Source of the DNA: Diprion similis
Lineage: Eukaryota > Arthropoda > Insecta > Hymenoptera > Diprionidae
Direction of reading: 5' to 3'
Assembly: GCF_021155765.1 (NCBI RefSeq)
Contig: NC_060115.1
Location: 13,496,493-13,560,492, forward strand
Length of the DNA stretch: 64,000 bases
Every line of letters starts with the position of its first letter. Within the stretch, counting starts at the first letter, position 1. The notes under the pieces were generated by a model, which had not been told where the DNA came from, did no database searches, and was given only the letters and a program-made list of their open reading frames with translations. Position numbers and translations under genes: made by a program. Below, piece by piece: positions 12,586 through 23,312 of this stretch.

Positions 12586-13527
12586 CTACGTGTTTTCCCT
12601 CTCCACGCGCTGACGTTCAAGCTCGTAGAACAAACCGTCGATCACCTCGCCGTTGAGATCTTCCAAGACGTATACTATCGGCGACTGCGCAAGCACTCGC
12701 CGGATCTTGAATAATTCTTCGCTCCAGTTCGCCACGTAGCCTTTCTCGAACGTGCCCTTGGTTTTGCTAATTCGTACAAAGTCATTCATACCGAACCTCG
12801 GCTTGCCGTTTAGACGGGGTGGATAACGCTTTTGCATGTGGACACGTGCTGTTGCAGTGTTACGAAGTGTCACTTCCGACGGTGCCATCCCAATGCTCGA
12901 CTGAACCGTGTCGCTGTCGGCTTGCACGACTTGCGGCAAAACATCTACGTAGCGCCACGTCCTTTTGTGCGTAAAGTAGCGCCACAGACGTTCCTTGAGC
13001 GTACGATTGAATCGCTCCACCATAACTGCTTTCACGTCAGGATTACGTGTAACACGATATCGTATTTCATTGTCGCGAAGTATCTTCTGAAAAGCGCTCC
13101 CGACAAATTCTTTACCCTTGTCCGTTTGCAGTAGGTCGAGTCTGCGCGGCGTAGTGCGTAAGACTTGCTCAAAACCTTCAGCAACGGTTGCGGCTGTCTT
13201 TCGTTTTAGCGGGACCACCCAAGCGTACTTGCTCAATAGGTCGATGACCACCAAGAGATAACGAAAACCATTGTTTCGTCCTTTCATGGAACTCAGATCA
13301 GCCAGATCAGCTTCCCACACGTCGTCTATGTCGGAAACGCTGTACCTTGCTCTCGGAAATTTTCTGTGCACGGGTTTGTATAACGTGTAGGCATCCTGAG
13401 CCGCCAGCCATTTTCTCACCGATTCGCGAGAGTTGATTTTGCGTGCAAGACGCTCCAGAATTTGTGCCCCAGCGTAACCGGCGGTATGCGAGGGATCGTA
13501 ATACGCTTCTTCATGCAGAGTCGTCAT
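12586..13527 (-). CDS. Polinton retroviral-type integrase
   Basis: 313 residues, open throughout. An rve-type catalytic core is visible with D74 (in WEADLADL), D136 (in LQTDKGKEF) and E171 (in MVERFNRTLKE), i.e. a D,D-34-E arrangement. The segment NPDVKAVMVERFNRT is typical of Polinton integrases. The C-terminus (VYVLEDLNGEVIDGLFYELERQRV) is the chromodomain-like tail seen in this family. The enzyme joins element ends to host DNA. Its start overlaps the end of the upstream gene by 17 bp, suggesting tight packing. All three catalytic acids are present, so this is one of the few apparently intact genes of the element. Confidence 0.93.
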   Translation of the reverse strand: MTTLHEEAYYDPSHTAGYAGAQILERLARKINSRESVRKWLAAQDAYTLYKPVHRKFPRARYSVSDIDDVWEADLADLSSMKGRNNGFRYLLVVIDLLSKYAWVVPLKRKTAATVAEGFEQVLRTTPRRLDLLQTDKGKEFVGSAFQKILRDNEIRYRVTRNPDVKAVMVERFNRTLKERLWRYFTHKRTWRYVDVLPQVVQADSDTVQSSIGMAPSEVTLRNTATARVHMQKRYPPRLNGKPRFGMNDFVRISKTKGTFEKGYVANWSEELFKIRRVLAQSPIVYVLEDLNGEVIDGLFYELERQRVERENT

Positions 13528-14386
13528 TTTTCTTCTTCTGCTGAAGTGTTTTCCAACTAGATTTTGTCACAGTGACGCGTTTGCGTAGGGCGTATCCTAC
13601 GTCGTGAGATCGGCTGGACACGGGTGTAGCGTTTGCCCCGCTTCGCCGCTTCGTTGGCGAGCTACTGGTGCGTGTCAACGGTTGTTGCGGAGTGCTCTTC
13701 GATAGACCCGGCGCATCGAATGTGCGTATGTCTGTCCAAAGCGTATCGTTTCCTACGTATTCTCGAGGCACGTTGAGCGTGTGAAGAAACCGTGCAAATT
13801 GGCCAGCCCCTGCGGGAGTAAAAGTCTTCCTGGAGCGCATGGTATGATTGACCAGGTCGACGATTTTTTTCCCGGGAACTGTAACGCCGTCTATCGTGAC
13901 GGTTCCGGTGGCATCCCACGTAAATCGTCCCGGTACGCCGCCGAGATCGCGCATCAGCATTTCGGCCTTTGTGCGGTACTTTTTCGGTACCGCTGACACG
14001 ACTTTCTTCGACTGCGTTTGAACATTGTCAGGGCTCGCAGCTGTGCCGGGTGATACCACTGATTTTTCGGCTGCGTTTCCGTCTTCCTCCTTCTCATCCT
14101 CCTCCTTCTCCTCGAGAACATCTAATTTCATGGGCTTGCGTGCGTCGTTTGCAAAAAACAAATATCGTTGAAGTGCCTGCTCATATAGTTTCCACTTTTC
14201 TGCATCGTTTTTCGACGGTTGGTTCAAGATGTCCTTCATCTCGCTGTCGAGCCTTGAAGCGGGATCGGTGTGAGTGGTAGATGTATTTCCAGGCGAGAGC
14301 GTAGCGGCTATACCCTCGCTGACACGTTGTTGAAATCTCTTCATACTTTCCATCGGAATTAAAACCATCTTCTTTGTACTCTCCAT
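13511..14386 (-). CDS. Conserved Polinton protein of unknown function
   Basis: 291 residues starting MESTKKMVLIPMESM, followed by an N-terminal helical region (LDSEMKDIL, then DAEKWKLYEQALQRYLFF). An acidic linker near residues 90-105 follows. The compact C-terminal domain includes WDATGTVTIDGVTVPG and FARFLHTLNVPREYVGN. This two-part architecture recurs upstream of the integrase in arthropod Polintons, which is why I treat it as a real gene. Function is unknown; the basic C-terminus (KKRKRRS-type residues) could contact DNA. It overlaps the integrase start by 17 bp. No internal stop. Confidence 0.75.
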   Translation of the reverse strand: MESTKKMVLIPMESMKRFQQRVSEGIAATLSPGNTSTTHTDPASRLDSEMKDILNQPSKNDAEKWKLYEQALQRYLFFANDARKPMKLDVLEEKEEDEKEEDGNAAEKSVVSPGTAASPDNVQTQSKKVVSAVPKKYRTKAEMLMRDLGGVPGRFTWDATGTVTIDGVTVPGKKIVDLVNHTMRSRKTFTPAGAGQFARFLHTLNVPREYVGNDTLWTDIRTFDAPGLSKSTPQQPLTRTSSSPTKRRSGANATPVSSRSHDVGYALRKRVTVTKSSWKTLQQKKKNDDSA

Positions 14387-14390
14387 CTCG

Positions 14391-14765
14391 TTACTTGGAG
14401 AAGAGACTGGAAGCTAGAGTACCGAGTATCGGTGCGAGTGAGAGGGCGAGGACACCGTTCCCACGTTGAACAAGAAATCGCTTTTTCGACTTCTAGGTAC
14501 CCTGGTTGCTGGCCAATCGTCGTAATGTCCGTTTATGACGCCCCAGACGAATTTTCTGCGCTCTGGACAGTGCTACGTTACCCTACTAGGTGTTCAATGC
14601 ACACTCAGAAATGGTCTTCACCAACGAATCATCTGCTGTGCGTAGCAATGCTGATCTCTGCGTCGGTTTCAATATCTGCAAGGCGTGCAGCGCTGCTGTG
14701 TTTGCTCCGGTGAAACCAGCACGAGCTCTGCGTCCGGGCGCGGTACGGCGTATTCGAGGCATCAT
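14391..14765 (-). pseudogene. Small conserved Polinton protein, three in-frame TAG codons
   Basis: One minus-strand frame of 124 codons runs from ATG at 14763-14765 to TAA at 14391-14393. It is broken by TAG codons at 14586-14588, 14583-14585 (adjacent) and one near 14494-14496. The opening is Arg-rich; the middle contains LLRTADDSLVKTISECALN, and the end contains KKRFLVQRGNGVLALSL followed by a hydrophobic helix. These phrases match a small protein family that sits next to the ATPase in arthropod Polintons. Each surviving fragment is under 60 residues. Function unknown; the hydrophobic tail suggests a membrane-associated or core component. Confidence 0.6.
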
Positions 14766-14827
14766 AACTAAACGACTGGAACACGATGCGCGTTGCTGAC
14801 CTTTATATCCTTTCGCGGAACGTAGAC

Positions 14828-15435
14828 TTAGTGATTTTCATCTGAAGGAAAGATATTTGACCGGAAACGGCAATTCTCTGGAGTGGATTGCTTCAGGTTG
14901 AGAAGTAGATACCGTGCGGCGCTGCGGTAGCGTCGTGATAGGCCTCTTGAACAAACCCCGGATCCTCGGGATATACCTGTCTGGCGAGATGCTGAATCTG
15001 GGCGCGATCCCGTGGATTTTTAAAGAAGACTATGTAGTTTGCGTTGAGGGAAATATCTCGTTGACCGTGTCCCTTGTGAAACAGATTCTGTGTTATGCAG
15101 AAGACGCTGAGATACTTATGATGGCAAACCTTGGTGAAAAAATCCACGACAACGTTGTTTGAAACCTCTTGCATTAGATCGTCGATTATCAAGAGTTTGG
15201 GATTTTTATCGCCGTCGTAATCGGCGTGTTGGGGTAACCCTTCGCGGTACTCTATACCCTTATTCCCGACGTACAACGGTTGCCATTCGTCAAAGTACCA
15301 TATAACGCGACTCAATTTTGTGTCGCACATCGACGGACCATGACGCAGAAAATTCTTGACAAAATTCGATTTGCCGCACTCTGATGGACCGGCGATGATG
15401 GCCGAAAACGGATGTTTCCAGCGTGTGTCCGTCAT
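14828..15435 (-). pseudogene. Polinton A32/FtsK-type packaging ATPase, frameshifted near the C-terminus
   Basis: The first 175 residues or so are intact. Walker A is GPSECGKS (residues 16-23) and Walker B is LLIIDDL (81-87), followed by the sensor-like phrase VFCITQNLF. This is the genome-packaging ATPase that drives DNA into the capsid. The frame stops at 14893. A one-base shift at about 14908 opens a frame to TAA at 14828-14830 that holds the family's usual tail (LLLNLKQSTPE and FRSNIFP). So the gene carries a single small indel just before its last 27 codons. Upstream (right) is the polymerase gene, separated by a GC-rich gap. Confidence 0.88.
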
Positions 15436-16082
15436 CGATGAGCGGGATTATTGAGCGAAGTGAGAAGAAGAAGAAGAATACAGAGATGATGCGAGATCTA
15501 TAATTTTAATCGATTGAAGACACGTTCTTTTACTATACAAGCCTGTTCGCGGCGGCGCGGCGGCGGCGGCGGCCGCGGTACCCCTTCGTGCGCTGACCAT
15601 GAGCATATTCAAGCGCACGCGGGCCGCGCAGGTACGAGCCTATCGGCGCTGTCATGAACGTACTAGCTGATTGAGCGTGAGACGCGTACGCCATGAGCTC
15701 GCTCGAACGCGTGCGCGCTGTGATATCAGCTCGAAAGCAGCGCGCCCCGCCGCGGTTGACGGTCTAGATTTTTTACGTGCAATGTGAGATTTTCGTTTTC
15801 ACAATTTTTCATGCTGGATTAGGATTTACGTGTGGTACTAACCTTTATACAGCTGGGTGGGGCGCATACAAGCGGGCTTCTCCTAGGGTGTCCGGGCACG
15901 AGAGTCTCGCTGGTTCGAATGAGAGATGGATAGAGGCAAGAAGCCCTTCGGTGGTCTCTGTCTGTTTGTTTGTCTGTCGGTCGAGCGTGCGCGTGGCCTG
16001 TAAACTTCCGTCTGGGTGTTTGTATCGCAGGGTGAGAAGACGGTAGCGGGAGCGTAAAACTGTTGGGAGGCTGGGTTGATCA
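15436..16082. other. GC-rich gap between ATPase and polymerase genes
   Basis: No convincing gene on either strand. The segment 15545-15760 is unusually GC- and CpG-rich (GGCGGCGCGGCGGCGGCGG, then several CGCG words), in contrast to its neighbours. The rest (15760-16080) is ordinary. A 3' untranslated/promoter region or a small insertion is possible. Confidence 0.5.
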
Positions 16083-19000
16083 TCATCTAGCACGGTAACC
16101 GTAGGGCAGCGTGTCGAAACTGTCGACGCAGCAACGCTTTTTCGCGAATACTGGCTTGCACGTTTTGCGCTCGGAGCGAGTCACCACTGCGTGCAGTTCC
16201 GTACGGCGAATAGCACGATACTCCAAATTGATGGGTCCAGCGGCTTCTACCACCATCCTTTTGATGGCCTCGAAGTTGATCTTCGAGCTCGTCGTGTGAT
16301 TCAGCGTTATACCTTTCACCTTGCAAATTTCAACCTCTTCACCATTCGGACGTTTGACGATGAATGCGTAGAACTTTGGCCCCCCAGAGACAAAAGCCCG
16401 TATAAAACTCCCACGGCCGTAAGGCTCCAGCTCGTCCGTTAGATCGCCAAGGAAGTTACCCGTAGAAGGTTCAGACACGTTTAGTCGGTAGTGGTTCCAG
16501 GTATGAATGACTGAATCAGTATCGTAGTAGAGAACGCGCCGATCGAGTTTCTCGAGGTACGAGTAGAGCTTCAGCCGAGCCTGAGCAGTGGTGTACGCGG
16601 CAATCACGACGTTCGCCAGTGCTCACGGTTCAACGCTGTGTTGCGCGTGCGACCAACGCACGTACAGCACATCGTCGTTCACAGGCAGCAAACCGGACAC
16701 CTCGACTTCAGGGTTGGTCAAAAGCTCGAGCAGCTGCTGTCGCGTCTTGATAACCTCCGTTTTCACCAGGTTCTCACGTTGCCCAAACTCACCCCAAAAT
16801 GAGTTTAGACATAATTTAGAGACCGATCGCATACCGGGATTCTTTCCAATACGGTCGCGATCTAGCCGTATACCCTCGACACGTTCGTACTCGTCGAGAT
16901 ATCGCATTTGAGCCGACTCATCCTCGCATTCAGCAGGCCAGCCGCTTGCCTCTTGCTTAATTTTGAGGAAGGTGTCGATGTAGTCGGCGAAATGCCCACC
17001 TTGACGAGTAGTCGGATCAAAAGATGTTACCGTAAACTGCCAGATTTCGCGAATGCTCTTGATCTTATAGCCCATCTCCACGGTTTTTTTCAATTCAACG
17101 GACACCCACGTGACCTCGAATTCTCGCGCGGCCTCGTCATCATGTCTACACTCGCCCTGACGCAAACTCTGACAACATGAGCGGCACAAAGCAAACATAA
17201 GTTTGTCATGCATGCGCGCCGGCAAAACAGGGTGATACAGATTGCGCGGCGGTAAAACTCGGCATTTGGTCAACCCCTCGACTCGCGTGATGTCGCAACC
17301 ACTCGCCCATGTCAAGAGCTTACACTCCTCTCCAACGTAGACCGTCGGGTGGCCAACCGGAAACCATCCATTCTTGCAGATGAACGGTTACAACGAACAA
17401 ACATCGACATATCGTATTTCCTCGCACGCGTTGCCCGCTGCATCCGTTTTCACCTCATAGTATCGGGAAGTGTTCCCCGTTCGACCGCCGGTTGAGCGCT
17501 TCGCTCGTGGCAGTGGCAGCAGTCAGCGGGTGTGTCGCCACGTACTCCCTCATCTCCTCGTTGTCCCTCAAGCCTCGATCAAAGACGCATTTCCACTGCT
17601 CTGTCACGCGGTAACCCAGTTCACGCATACGCTCGGTCTCACGCATACGCTAGGTCTTCGCACGAGTTTCTTCGTAACGCTTGTCCAATGACTCACCATT
17701 AACGTTACGTCTGTCGCGGTTGATCCGCAGACATTCGCGACAGCCGTGCCAAAGCACCCGTGGAACTCGAAGACGTGCCGCGTGCCGTCGCCCGCGACAT
17801 GGTATCCGTCCACCTTGCGACTTGTCTCCGGAATCCGAAACTCACGCCCGTTTCCGGCATGCCTGATGTAAATGCCCAGCTCGCGCTCCTTCAGGACTAG
17901 CCATTCCAGAGCCTTGCGAGACTGGGCGTCGGCAAGTCGATAGCTGCCCGGTGGCAGGATACCTACTCGCTCTGGTTTTAAGAAATTCTTACGAAACACC
18001 GCCGAGTAAGCCGAGGCAATTGTCATGCTCTCGGTAAAGGGACACACTCTGCCGCATTCCAGAAATACGTCTCTGAATGCTACGCACGCGCGCCGCAATA
18101 TATCGACGTTCGACCGGCAGTACGACAGCAATTCCGCATCAAAGTCAAACACTTGATCGTTCGTTACAGCCTCGTTGTACCATAAGTAAAACTCTGCTCG
18201 CGCATTGCTACTCATGGTATCCGGAGAGTAAGGCTTTGCTGCGGGAAGCGGAACCACGTAACCAACGTTTTCAGGGGTATTGAAAAGGTGAGGAAATACA
18301 CCTTTCACGGCAGCAGCCGGTAGTCCAAATGCCTTCGGTAGCGCCGATAATGCTATAGGCATATACGCTAGAGAATCTAGAAAACGGGGGTGCCCCGTTT
18401 CTAGCATAATGATCTTGCTACCGCTTAAGATGACCTGCGGTGGATTTCCAGCCCGCTGAACCATATGCCGCAGTATGAATTGCGCGTCAAAACCTTTTGC
18501 ATTGTGTGCAATGCATACGATACGTGCAAAGTCGTGAACGGGCCGAGTAGCAAAGTCTACCAGCTCCTTGACCGGATCCCTCCTGAAAACGAACTCACGT
18601 ACGAACCCGCAAGCGGAACAACCATTCGATATGTCGTGATCGTGGATACATTGCGTACACATTTGGTGCGCTACGCACAGGTTCGGCACATGTATGTTCA
18701 TCGTCGCATCACCGTCCACCGTCTCGCATTGCTGCGTTTCAAAATCATAGAATATAAAGATGTAACGTTTTGGCCTGGTCGAGTCTTTTAGTGGCGTCAT
18801 GTAGCAGTAGTGATTGTATGGTCTGTTGCATCGGCACGTGGCGCAATAACGAGTTTCACAAATGTGAGCCCGCCTCGAAAGATTCACGAATCGCCCGCAA
18901 TCCCGGCATAAACGCAGCGTTGTACATACGGAGCGACGCGGACTGAAGGAGCCGATCCTGCGGTGATACTCCAGGCAGCCGTTACCACGAAACACGCGCC

Positions 19001-20150
19001 TGCAATCGGGACACTCGATCTCGCGAGACTCGCTGTTGCACGGTGGCGATGCGAGGCACTGTGGGCACTTATCAGAGCATCGGTGTTCGTACCCGTTGTT
19101 AAATTTTCTATTGCAGGGTTGACAGAAGAAGGCCCCTGCTACCGCCGCGGTTAAATTGACAATCGGACAATAATGCTTTTCGTCTGGATAGTACAGCAGA
19201 TTTAAACGGTGCCTGACACCGCCTGTTCCGGTTGCTCTCACCACAGCAGTTCCGTCGTAAAATGCGGCTTCGCTGGTACTTAGCCTCCCCAACTCGTACA
19301 CTGTGATAAGCAATCCCTCGCGTGCCAAACAGTTCTTGAACTGTGCGATTTCATACACCGTGCACCCTGTTGGCGGAATCTCTACACCAGCGCTCGAAAC
19401 AAGATTACGAGCCTCTGCACGCTGCATACTTGACCTAGCAAATCTCACCATCTCGTAATGCTCGTGCAGGGCGCCACTGCGGGCCGGGCCCCTCTCGGCG
19501 TTAGCCTTGGCTACAACGAGGGCGCGAGGTAGGCATAGTTCGTCGCTGTTGACAATCTGCACGACGGATTTTTTAAATACCCCCGCATGCGTGATCGGCT
19601 TCGGCTTTCCGCGGCCCGTCGGTACGCCAACACTGTGTACCGTCACAGTGAAGACACTGTCAACGCCAAACTCTGATGAGCTCTGGGCTACGCTGGAAAC
19701 CAGCTTCCAAAGGTCAGTGTACCGCGAGTCCCTCGCCGGACGGAACGATAACCACGCAGGGCCTCGATTGAAGCTATCAGCGCTAAACGTGAAACCTATG
19801 TAGTTGCTACTACGGCACGTTGCTACGGCATACGCATGCAGGTCTCTGAACGCGTCCTCCAGCCACCCCACCAGATTAACACTCGATTCAGGGGCCGCGA
19901 TCTTTATTCGTAACTCACGCCCAGTGACAGCGAATTTACGAATAAATTTCGACGATTCACCGATAACCGTAAAACCCAGTGAAGTAGCCCCTTCCTCGGA
20001 TGTCTGACTTGACTCAGACTCGCTCGCAGCTTCACTCTCCCGTTCCGTTTCCCTGCCCATGATTCCAGAGTTAGCTGACTCTGGCTCGTCGTTGTCGTCA
20101 TCGTCATCGTTCGACTCGTATGTCACGTCTGAATCGTTATCGCGATTCAT
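16083..20150 (-). pseudogene. Protein-primed family B DNA polymerase of the Polinton, multiple breaks
   Basis: The N-terminal 848-codon frame (20150 to 17604) holds an acidic leader, a Cys/His-rich zinc region (residues about 343-450) and the 3'-5' exonuclease motifs: YDFET (468-472), HNAKGFDAQF (549-558) and YCRSNVDIL (677-685). After residue 800 (about 17750) the family similarity moves to another frame (one-base loss). The finger/palm parts continue at 17455-17646, then in the frame covering 16083-17460. That frame carries motif A (DVCSL then an in-frame TAA at 17388-17390 where the conserved Tyr is expected), motif B (KLCLNSFWG), an in-frame TGA at 16623-16625 and motif C (YYDTDSV). At least two frameshifts and two nonsense codons make it non-functional. 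It would replicate the element from a terminal protein. Confidence 0.92.
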
Positions 20151-20685
20151 CCTGACTCTACCCCTACCGGTCTGTAGACCTGAGGTACTGGCACTCTCGT
20201 TAATGCCATATGGGCCAGCATTTCTTCTGATAATGGGATTCCCTGTTGTACAGTAATGTTCATCGATGCATGCACTGTGGCTAATTTTATTTTTTCAGCT
20301 CTTGTTTCTTTTCTACTCGTATTTTATGTGCCTATGGCCGGTGAAACAGTTGCACATGAGAAATGGGAGAAACCACGACGACAGCCTCTCAGCGCTGTCA
20401 TCCATGTAACCTCTGAAATCGCGAGGGCACGAATAACCTCTTTCACAAAGTGCATAAGCCGTCAATTCAAGACTCGACGAATTATAAATATGATAAAATT
20501 ACTGCTTCGTTCACAGCTGTGTCCACCAGCATCGATCTTAATTCTAGCGGATGAAAAACTCGATGTAATTCTTTCCACATTGTATTTTGCTTCATTTTCT
20601 ACCCCATATCGGATATCCGGTTATTTAAATTCCACAATGATCAAAACCTACACCACTCGTAGCACAAACACCGTTTCAAACTTAC
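20151..20685. other. Region upstream of the polymerase gene
   Basis: No recognisable protein. A 184-codon plus-strand frame (20256-20810) has no family signature and runs opposite to the better candidate at 20686-21031, so I do not call it. On the minus strand a possible splice acceptor (CTACAG) sits near 20175 shortly before the polymerase ATG. Polinton terminal sequence may lie here. Confidence 0.35.
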
Positions 20686-21031
20686 CTGCGCGCTCCTCAA
20701 ACGCGGCCATCAACTCACGAATAATCGCGAAACGGGAGGCACCCCGCCTCCGGATTACCCGCACGGCCGCACTGAGGCAATCAAAATTATTTAATGCCCC
20801 GCTGGCATGAAGAAGAGCCAGCGACCGTGCCCCGCAGACCGCCAGGAGCTGCCGCAATTGCCGAAGTAATTCCGCTGGTGTCATGCGGAACAACACCTCC
20901 CGACGGAAAACGGGATGCACGCGCCGAAGAACAGCGTTACTCTTGCAAGCTAAACTAGCCGCCTTCACTACAGCGTACCGCAACTCAGAGACTTTACACA
21001 TTTCGAAATATAGGGTTCTATTCCTCAGCAA
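20686..21031 (-). CDS. Possible exon of unknown protein ending at a consensus splice donor
   Basis: An open minus-strand frame of about 115 codons with amphipathic, Leu/Ala/Arg-rich composition (MTPAELLRQLRQLLAV, then HASGALNNF and AAVRVIRRRG). It runs into GCAG|GTAAGT, a perfect 5' splice-site consensus, with the GT at 20685-20684. Reading on through the donor reaches a stop within 13 codons. I do not recognise the family. It could be a 5' exon joined to the polymerase gene, a host gene fragment, or chance. The donor and the protein-like composition are the only support. Confidence 0.3.
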
Positions 21032-21562
21032 AGTGATTTTAAAACTGCGCAGATCTCCGAGCGCACAACTATTTATAAGTTCAGTAGGTCGGGCTTTGTT
21101 TAGACCAAATGCTAATACAATACGCTAACCCACCGCTCCTTAAATGTATGAAATTTTACTATGACCCACTAACGTAAAACCTCCGCGGCAACTAGTGCCG
21201 AGGCACCCGTAGACGTGCTGAAAAATAAACCAAAGCCACGTCGACCAAGATATCAGTCCTCTACCCAATACAGACTACATGTCAGCACCGGAGGACACAT
21301 CACTAGACCACAAAATCAGAATATGTCACACAAATACAGGGCGTACAGTAGAAGCGCTAGCATCCTATCCTTCGTAGTATCATCTACCTGCGATTTTCGG
21401 TTGCAAGAGAGTACGTTAATTTCACGGGAACGTTGACAAACACGCAATAAGATTCCCTCAGCATCCTTTCGCTGCCCCGCAGTTATATCAAACGCTGACC
21501 CTTTCAGGTGTAGGGGGTGCAGCGAGAACCGGCCTGTTCACTGTAACATCCTATGAATGATA
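21032..21562. other. No recognised feature
   Basis: Unique-looking sequence without a supported gene, tRNA or element terminus. Confidence 0.5.
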
Positions 21563-22370
21563 CGACATCGAAATGGGTCAACCGGTGAGATCCCTTCGCT
21601 GTTCCCTGAGACATAACAATCAACATACCGTAAGGGTGTACCGCGGAATAGCGGGGACCAACCTGCCTTCCGTCACAAGGCCCAAACATTACTCACATAA
21701 CATGAACCATACTGTATACACCCGCAACCCTTTTCATTTTTTTTCTTCTCTTATAACGGCTACATATACTTCCCTCGATAGACGGCAACTACCTACACCA
21801 CCCTCCGTAACGGACACGAGATATAAACGTATTGCAGCTTTGGCCGCTGAAGATCGTAGACTCATCTTGCGACATCGAAATGTGACAGCCGGTGAGATCC
21901 GCCGCTGTTCCCTAAGACATAACAATCAACATACCGTAAGGGTGTACCGTGGAATAGCGGGGACCAACCTGCCCTCCGTCACAAGGCCCAAACATTACTC
22001 ACATAACATGAACCATACTGTATACACCCGCAACCCTTCTCATCATCTTTCTTGTAATGACTACATATACTTCCCTTGATAGACGACAATTATTTGCACT
22101 GCCCTCCGTAACGGACACGAGATATAAACCTATCTCAGCTTTGACCGCTGGAGATCGTAGACTCATCTTGCGACATCGAGATGATACCCGGCGAGATCAC
22201 TTTTAGCATACCGTAAGGGCGTGCGACCACACTATACACTGACAGACCTCTTCGCCATCTTGCTTTCTTATAATATCTATGTATATCAACTCGGTCACTT
22301 ATAATGTCTGCGTATTCTACCCCTTGATGAATTGCATCTGTTTTACTCCCCTCGTGAAAACGGAAACGAG
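21563..22370. repeat. Tandem repeat of about 305 bp, 2.5 copies
   Basis: Units begin near 21563, 21870 and 22171. Shared phrases are CTCATCTTGCGACATCGA, ACATACCGTAAGGGTGTAC and AACATTACTCACATAACATG. The third copy is truncated and more divergent. The 168-codon frame across two units (21573-22079) contains the same peptide twice, which is the repeat read twice rather than a protein. Origin unknown. Confidence 0.85.
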
Positions 22371-23312
22371 ATACAAACAATGGCATGTGTTTAATACAGT
22401 CTGGTGAGGATCGCCTGCATGATCCGAGACATGTTTTGAAGATACGCCCACGGACTTCCTCAAGTTCATTTCATCCAGCAAAATCACCCTATGTCGTTGC
22501 AAAGGCGTTTTTTTATCGAAATGTTTTTGAAGCAATTTGGCGAAGTCTTTATCGAAACCACATTTCAGGTCAATCAGTGAAAAATATTCGCGGATGGTTC
22601 GAGAACAAGGCAGTGGCAGAACACTGTTCGTGCGAAGGAATTCCTAAAAACTCGGCGACCTTACATTCATCAATAAACAAAGCATGATCCACTGTTCCCC
22701 GTATCGACGATTCTTGCCGTTCTTCCTTGCAGCCTGTAAGTGTGTGTACTAGACACAGGCTAGGAGGCCTAGGTAGACGGGTCACCTAGTCAGTCGGTCC
22801 ATAGACGTCGTAGAGAGCACGACTATCTATTTAAGCTTGATCAAGCAATCTCACGGTTATAATTTGAGTGCACTCAATATTTATTTAATTGTCTACGAAA
22901 AAACATTATGTACCTTGCCAATCCTGTTGGATTTCACATTTTTAATTAATAAAAATAATACGGACCGACTCGACGACACAAGACTTGACAGGAACGAAAG
23001 ATAAGTCATAACTAGACAAGGATTATTCCAATGAATCTGTGTCATTCTTTTAAAATTATTTATGTTTCATTGAGTGTTGTTTTACATTGTTTTTATGTGT
23101 GTGTGTGTCTGAATGACCTTTTTATTTATACATATATTTTTTTTTATCCTTTTTTACAATATATTTAATTGAGTGGCTATTGCCCTTTTTACATCACGTA
23201 TCTATCTTTTTTATTTCTACTTATTTATTCTTTTATTCATACACCTATTTTATTGATTATTGTTGATTTGACTGAACATATTTATGGTTCTAATGCATAA
23301 AACCCAATAATA
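22371..23312. other. No recognised feature; AT-rich with low-complexity T tracts
   Basis: After about 22900 the sequence becomes very AT-rich (TGTGTGTGTGTGTC near 23095, T-runs near 23140-23240). No supported gene. Confidence 0.5.

Larger units (their letters stand above)
8753..20150 (-). mobile_element. Degenerate Polinton/Maverick element
   Basis: Nine consecutive minus-strand genes form the hallmark Polinton set: protein-primed type B DNA polymerase, packaging ATPase, retroviral-type integrase, major and minor capsid proteins, a basic core-like protein and three conserved associated proteins. Coordinates are those of the coding block; the terminal inverted repeats and 6-bp target duplication expected for this class were not located. 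At least five genes are broken (major capsid, core-like protein, a small conserved protein, ATPase, polymerase), while the integrase, minor capsid and two conserved ORFs remain open. I found no adenain-type cysteine protease, which most Polintons carry. Confidence 0.93.

Noticed and set aside
20256..20810. 184-codon plus-strand ORF with a hydrophobic start
   Set aside because: No family signature and it overlaps a better minus-strand exon candidate; composition looks non-coding.
21573..22079. 168-codon protein
   Set aside because: Contains the same peptide twice because it reads through two units of a tandem repeat.
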